Assembly: GCA_945280365.1 (NCBI GenBank)
Contig: CALYQD010000009.1
Coordinates: 37,510 to 101,509 of the forward strand
Reading direction: 5' to 3'
DNA: 64,000 bases
Origin: an uncultured Apibacter sp.
GTDB taxonomy: Bacteria > Bacteroidota > Bacteroidia > Flavobacteriales > Weeksellaceae
The notes beneath the pieces are model-generated. The model saw only the letters and a program-made list of their open reading frames with translations, searched no databases and was not told the DNA's origin. Below are positions 63,411 through 64,000 of the stretch, in pieces; within the stretch, counting starts at the first letter, position 1; each line of letters starts with the position of its first letter. A program made the translations under genes and the position numbers.

Positions 63411-63521
63411 AAGCTAAGCGAAACAGGGAGTTTCGACTCAAATAAAACAATGAATTATTGGGTGCTTTTCATTGTCGTCAATTATTTAAAAATGCATCTT
63501 CTACTATGAAAAATGACTACA

Positions 63522-64000
63522 ATGAATAAAACAACAAGAGATGAAGTTATATTAGATATAGCTAAAGTAATTGGGCCTTTGTTTGAACAAAAAGGATTTG
63601 TGCAAAAGAAAAACATATTTGAATTTCATGATACTAACACTAACAATATATATCAATATGAAATACTTCTTTCGAAAAGGAAGGGCTATTTTTCACTGCA
63701 TTTACGCCTAAATTTATTGAATAAACCATTTATGAAAGAAGTGAATAAAGTTCTTGAAAAGGTATTATTAGATAAGGATTATGATTATCTTAAAGGTTGG
63801 GATGATAAATCAATAAAAAGTACAATAAAATCAAGACTTAGAGATTTTATTTTAGGGATGGTAACAGATTGGCGTGATTTTAAAGAGAAAAATGAATCAT
63901 TGTCTGACTTTTGGGATCGATTTTCTATTTGGTTTTCTGTTTTTGATGATATTAATGAAATCCCTAATTGGAAAGCGCAACTAGTGCAAAGTGTTTTATT
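63522..64000 (+). CDS. DUF4304-family protein, copy 5 (cut by window end)
   Basis: First 159 codons. MNKTTRDEVILDIAKVIGPL, middle type B (LLDKDYDYLKGWDDKSI). Preceded, as copy 3, by an ELLG...FKNASSTMKNDYNE frame that ends just before the ATG. The array may continue beyond the window. Confidence 0.8.
   Translation, partial: MNKTTRDEVILDIAKVIGPLFEQKGFVQKKNIFEFHDTNTNNIYQYEILLSKRKGYFSLHLRLNLLNKPFMKEVNKVLEKVLLDKDYDYLKGWDDKSIKSTIKSRLRDFILGMVTDWRDFKEKNESLSDFWDRFSIWFSVFDDINEIPNWKAQLVQSVL

Larger units (their letters stand above)
60307..64000 (+). repeat. Tandem array of DUF4304 genes
   Basis: At least five copies of a ~675-bp gene in direct orientation with 50-270 bp spacers. Coding parts are mosaics of two middle types and two tail types. 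Spacers carry short stubs. The array starts about 100 bp to the right of the island's right attachment scar. Confidence 0.85.

Overview
The window is AT-rich DNA from a member of the Bacteroidota, most likely class Flavobacteriia (Weeksellaceae-like; this placement is inference). Several lines support it. Promoters match the Bacteroidota consensus (TTG, 19-20 bp, TAnnTTTG) and strong Shine-Dalgarno sites are absent. There is a mevalonate-pathway decarboxylase, a Bacteroidota-type RNA polymerase omega subunit, DUF4835 beside recN, and DUF4280 PAAR-like proteins of the kind carried by Bacteroidota type VI secretion systems.

Bases 1 to about 33685 are ordinary chromosome. In order they hold: ferredoxin-serC-serA facing a LuxC-like acyl-CoA reductase; dapA; the bamD-omega-coaBC-DUF4835-recN run; a WG-repeat/TonB-domain protein; rarD; an HxlR regulator divergent from an NAD(P)H oxidoreductase; mpl; a lysophospholipid acyltransferase; an S37-like peptidase; odhA-odhB (2-oxoglutarate dehydrogenase E1 and E2); rpe with a lipid kinase; an HMA-AraC regulator; an acyltransferase-3 protein; an epimerase with mvaD; the HU gene; a stress/envelope-type cluster (holin-like and YtxH proteins); an aminotransferase-murB-lpxK run; and an HhH membrane protein.

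An initiator tRNA-Met gene (33686-33761) marks the left edge of a genomic island. A degenerate copy of the tRNA 3' end lies at 60179-60205, so the island is about 26.4 kb. It holds a broken tyrosine recombinase, a decayed IS3 and a decayed IS481 element, a metzincin-like protein with a lipoprotein partner, and many gene remnants (an inverted pair of a Bacteroidota hypothetical gene, DUF3871, two extra integrase fragments, a stray tRNA 3' fragment). Its core is two convergent type VI-like effector modules. The rightward one is LysM, PAAR-like DUF4280, a large putative effector and a series of lipoprotein immunity candidates. The leftward one is an adaptor-like protein, a PAAR-like HNH nuclease and cytosolic HEAT-repeat immunity candidates. 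The location of the partners fits the likely toxin targets: lipoproteins beside the non-nuclease effector, cytosolic proteins beside the DNase.

The most interesting structure is in how immunity genes have multiplied. Two of the three paralogous lipoprotein genes at 48.0-50.0 kb are each preceded by a leftover stub of the effector 3' end, within a perfect 151-bp direct repeat. To the right of the island a tandem array of five DUF4304 genes (60307 to the window end) shows mosaic A/B variants and also carries short ORF stubs that overlap the next start codon. Both look like arrays of orphan immunity genes built by repeated acquisition or recombination of effector-immunity pairs.
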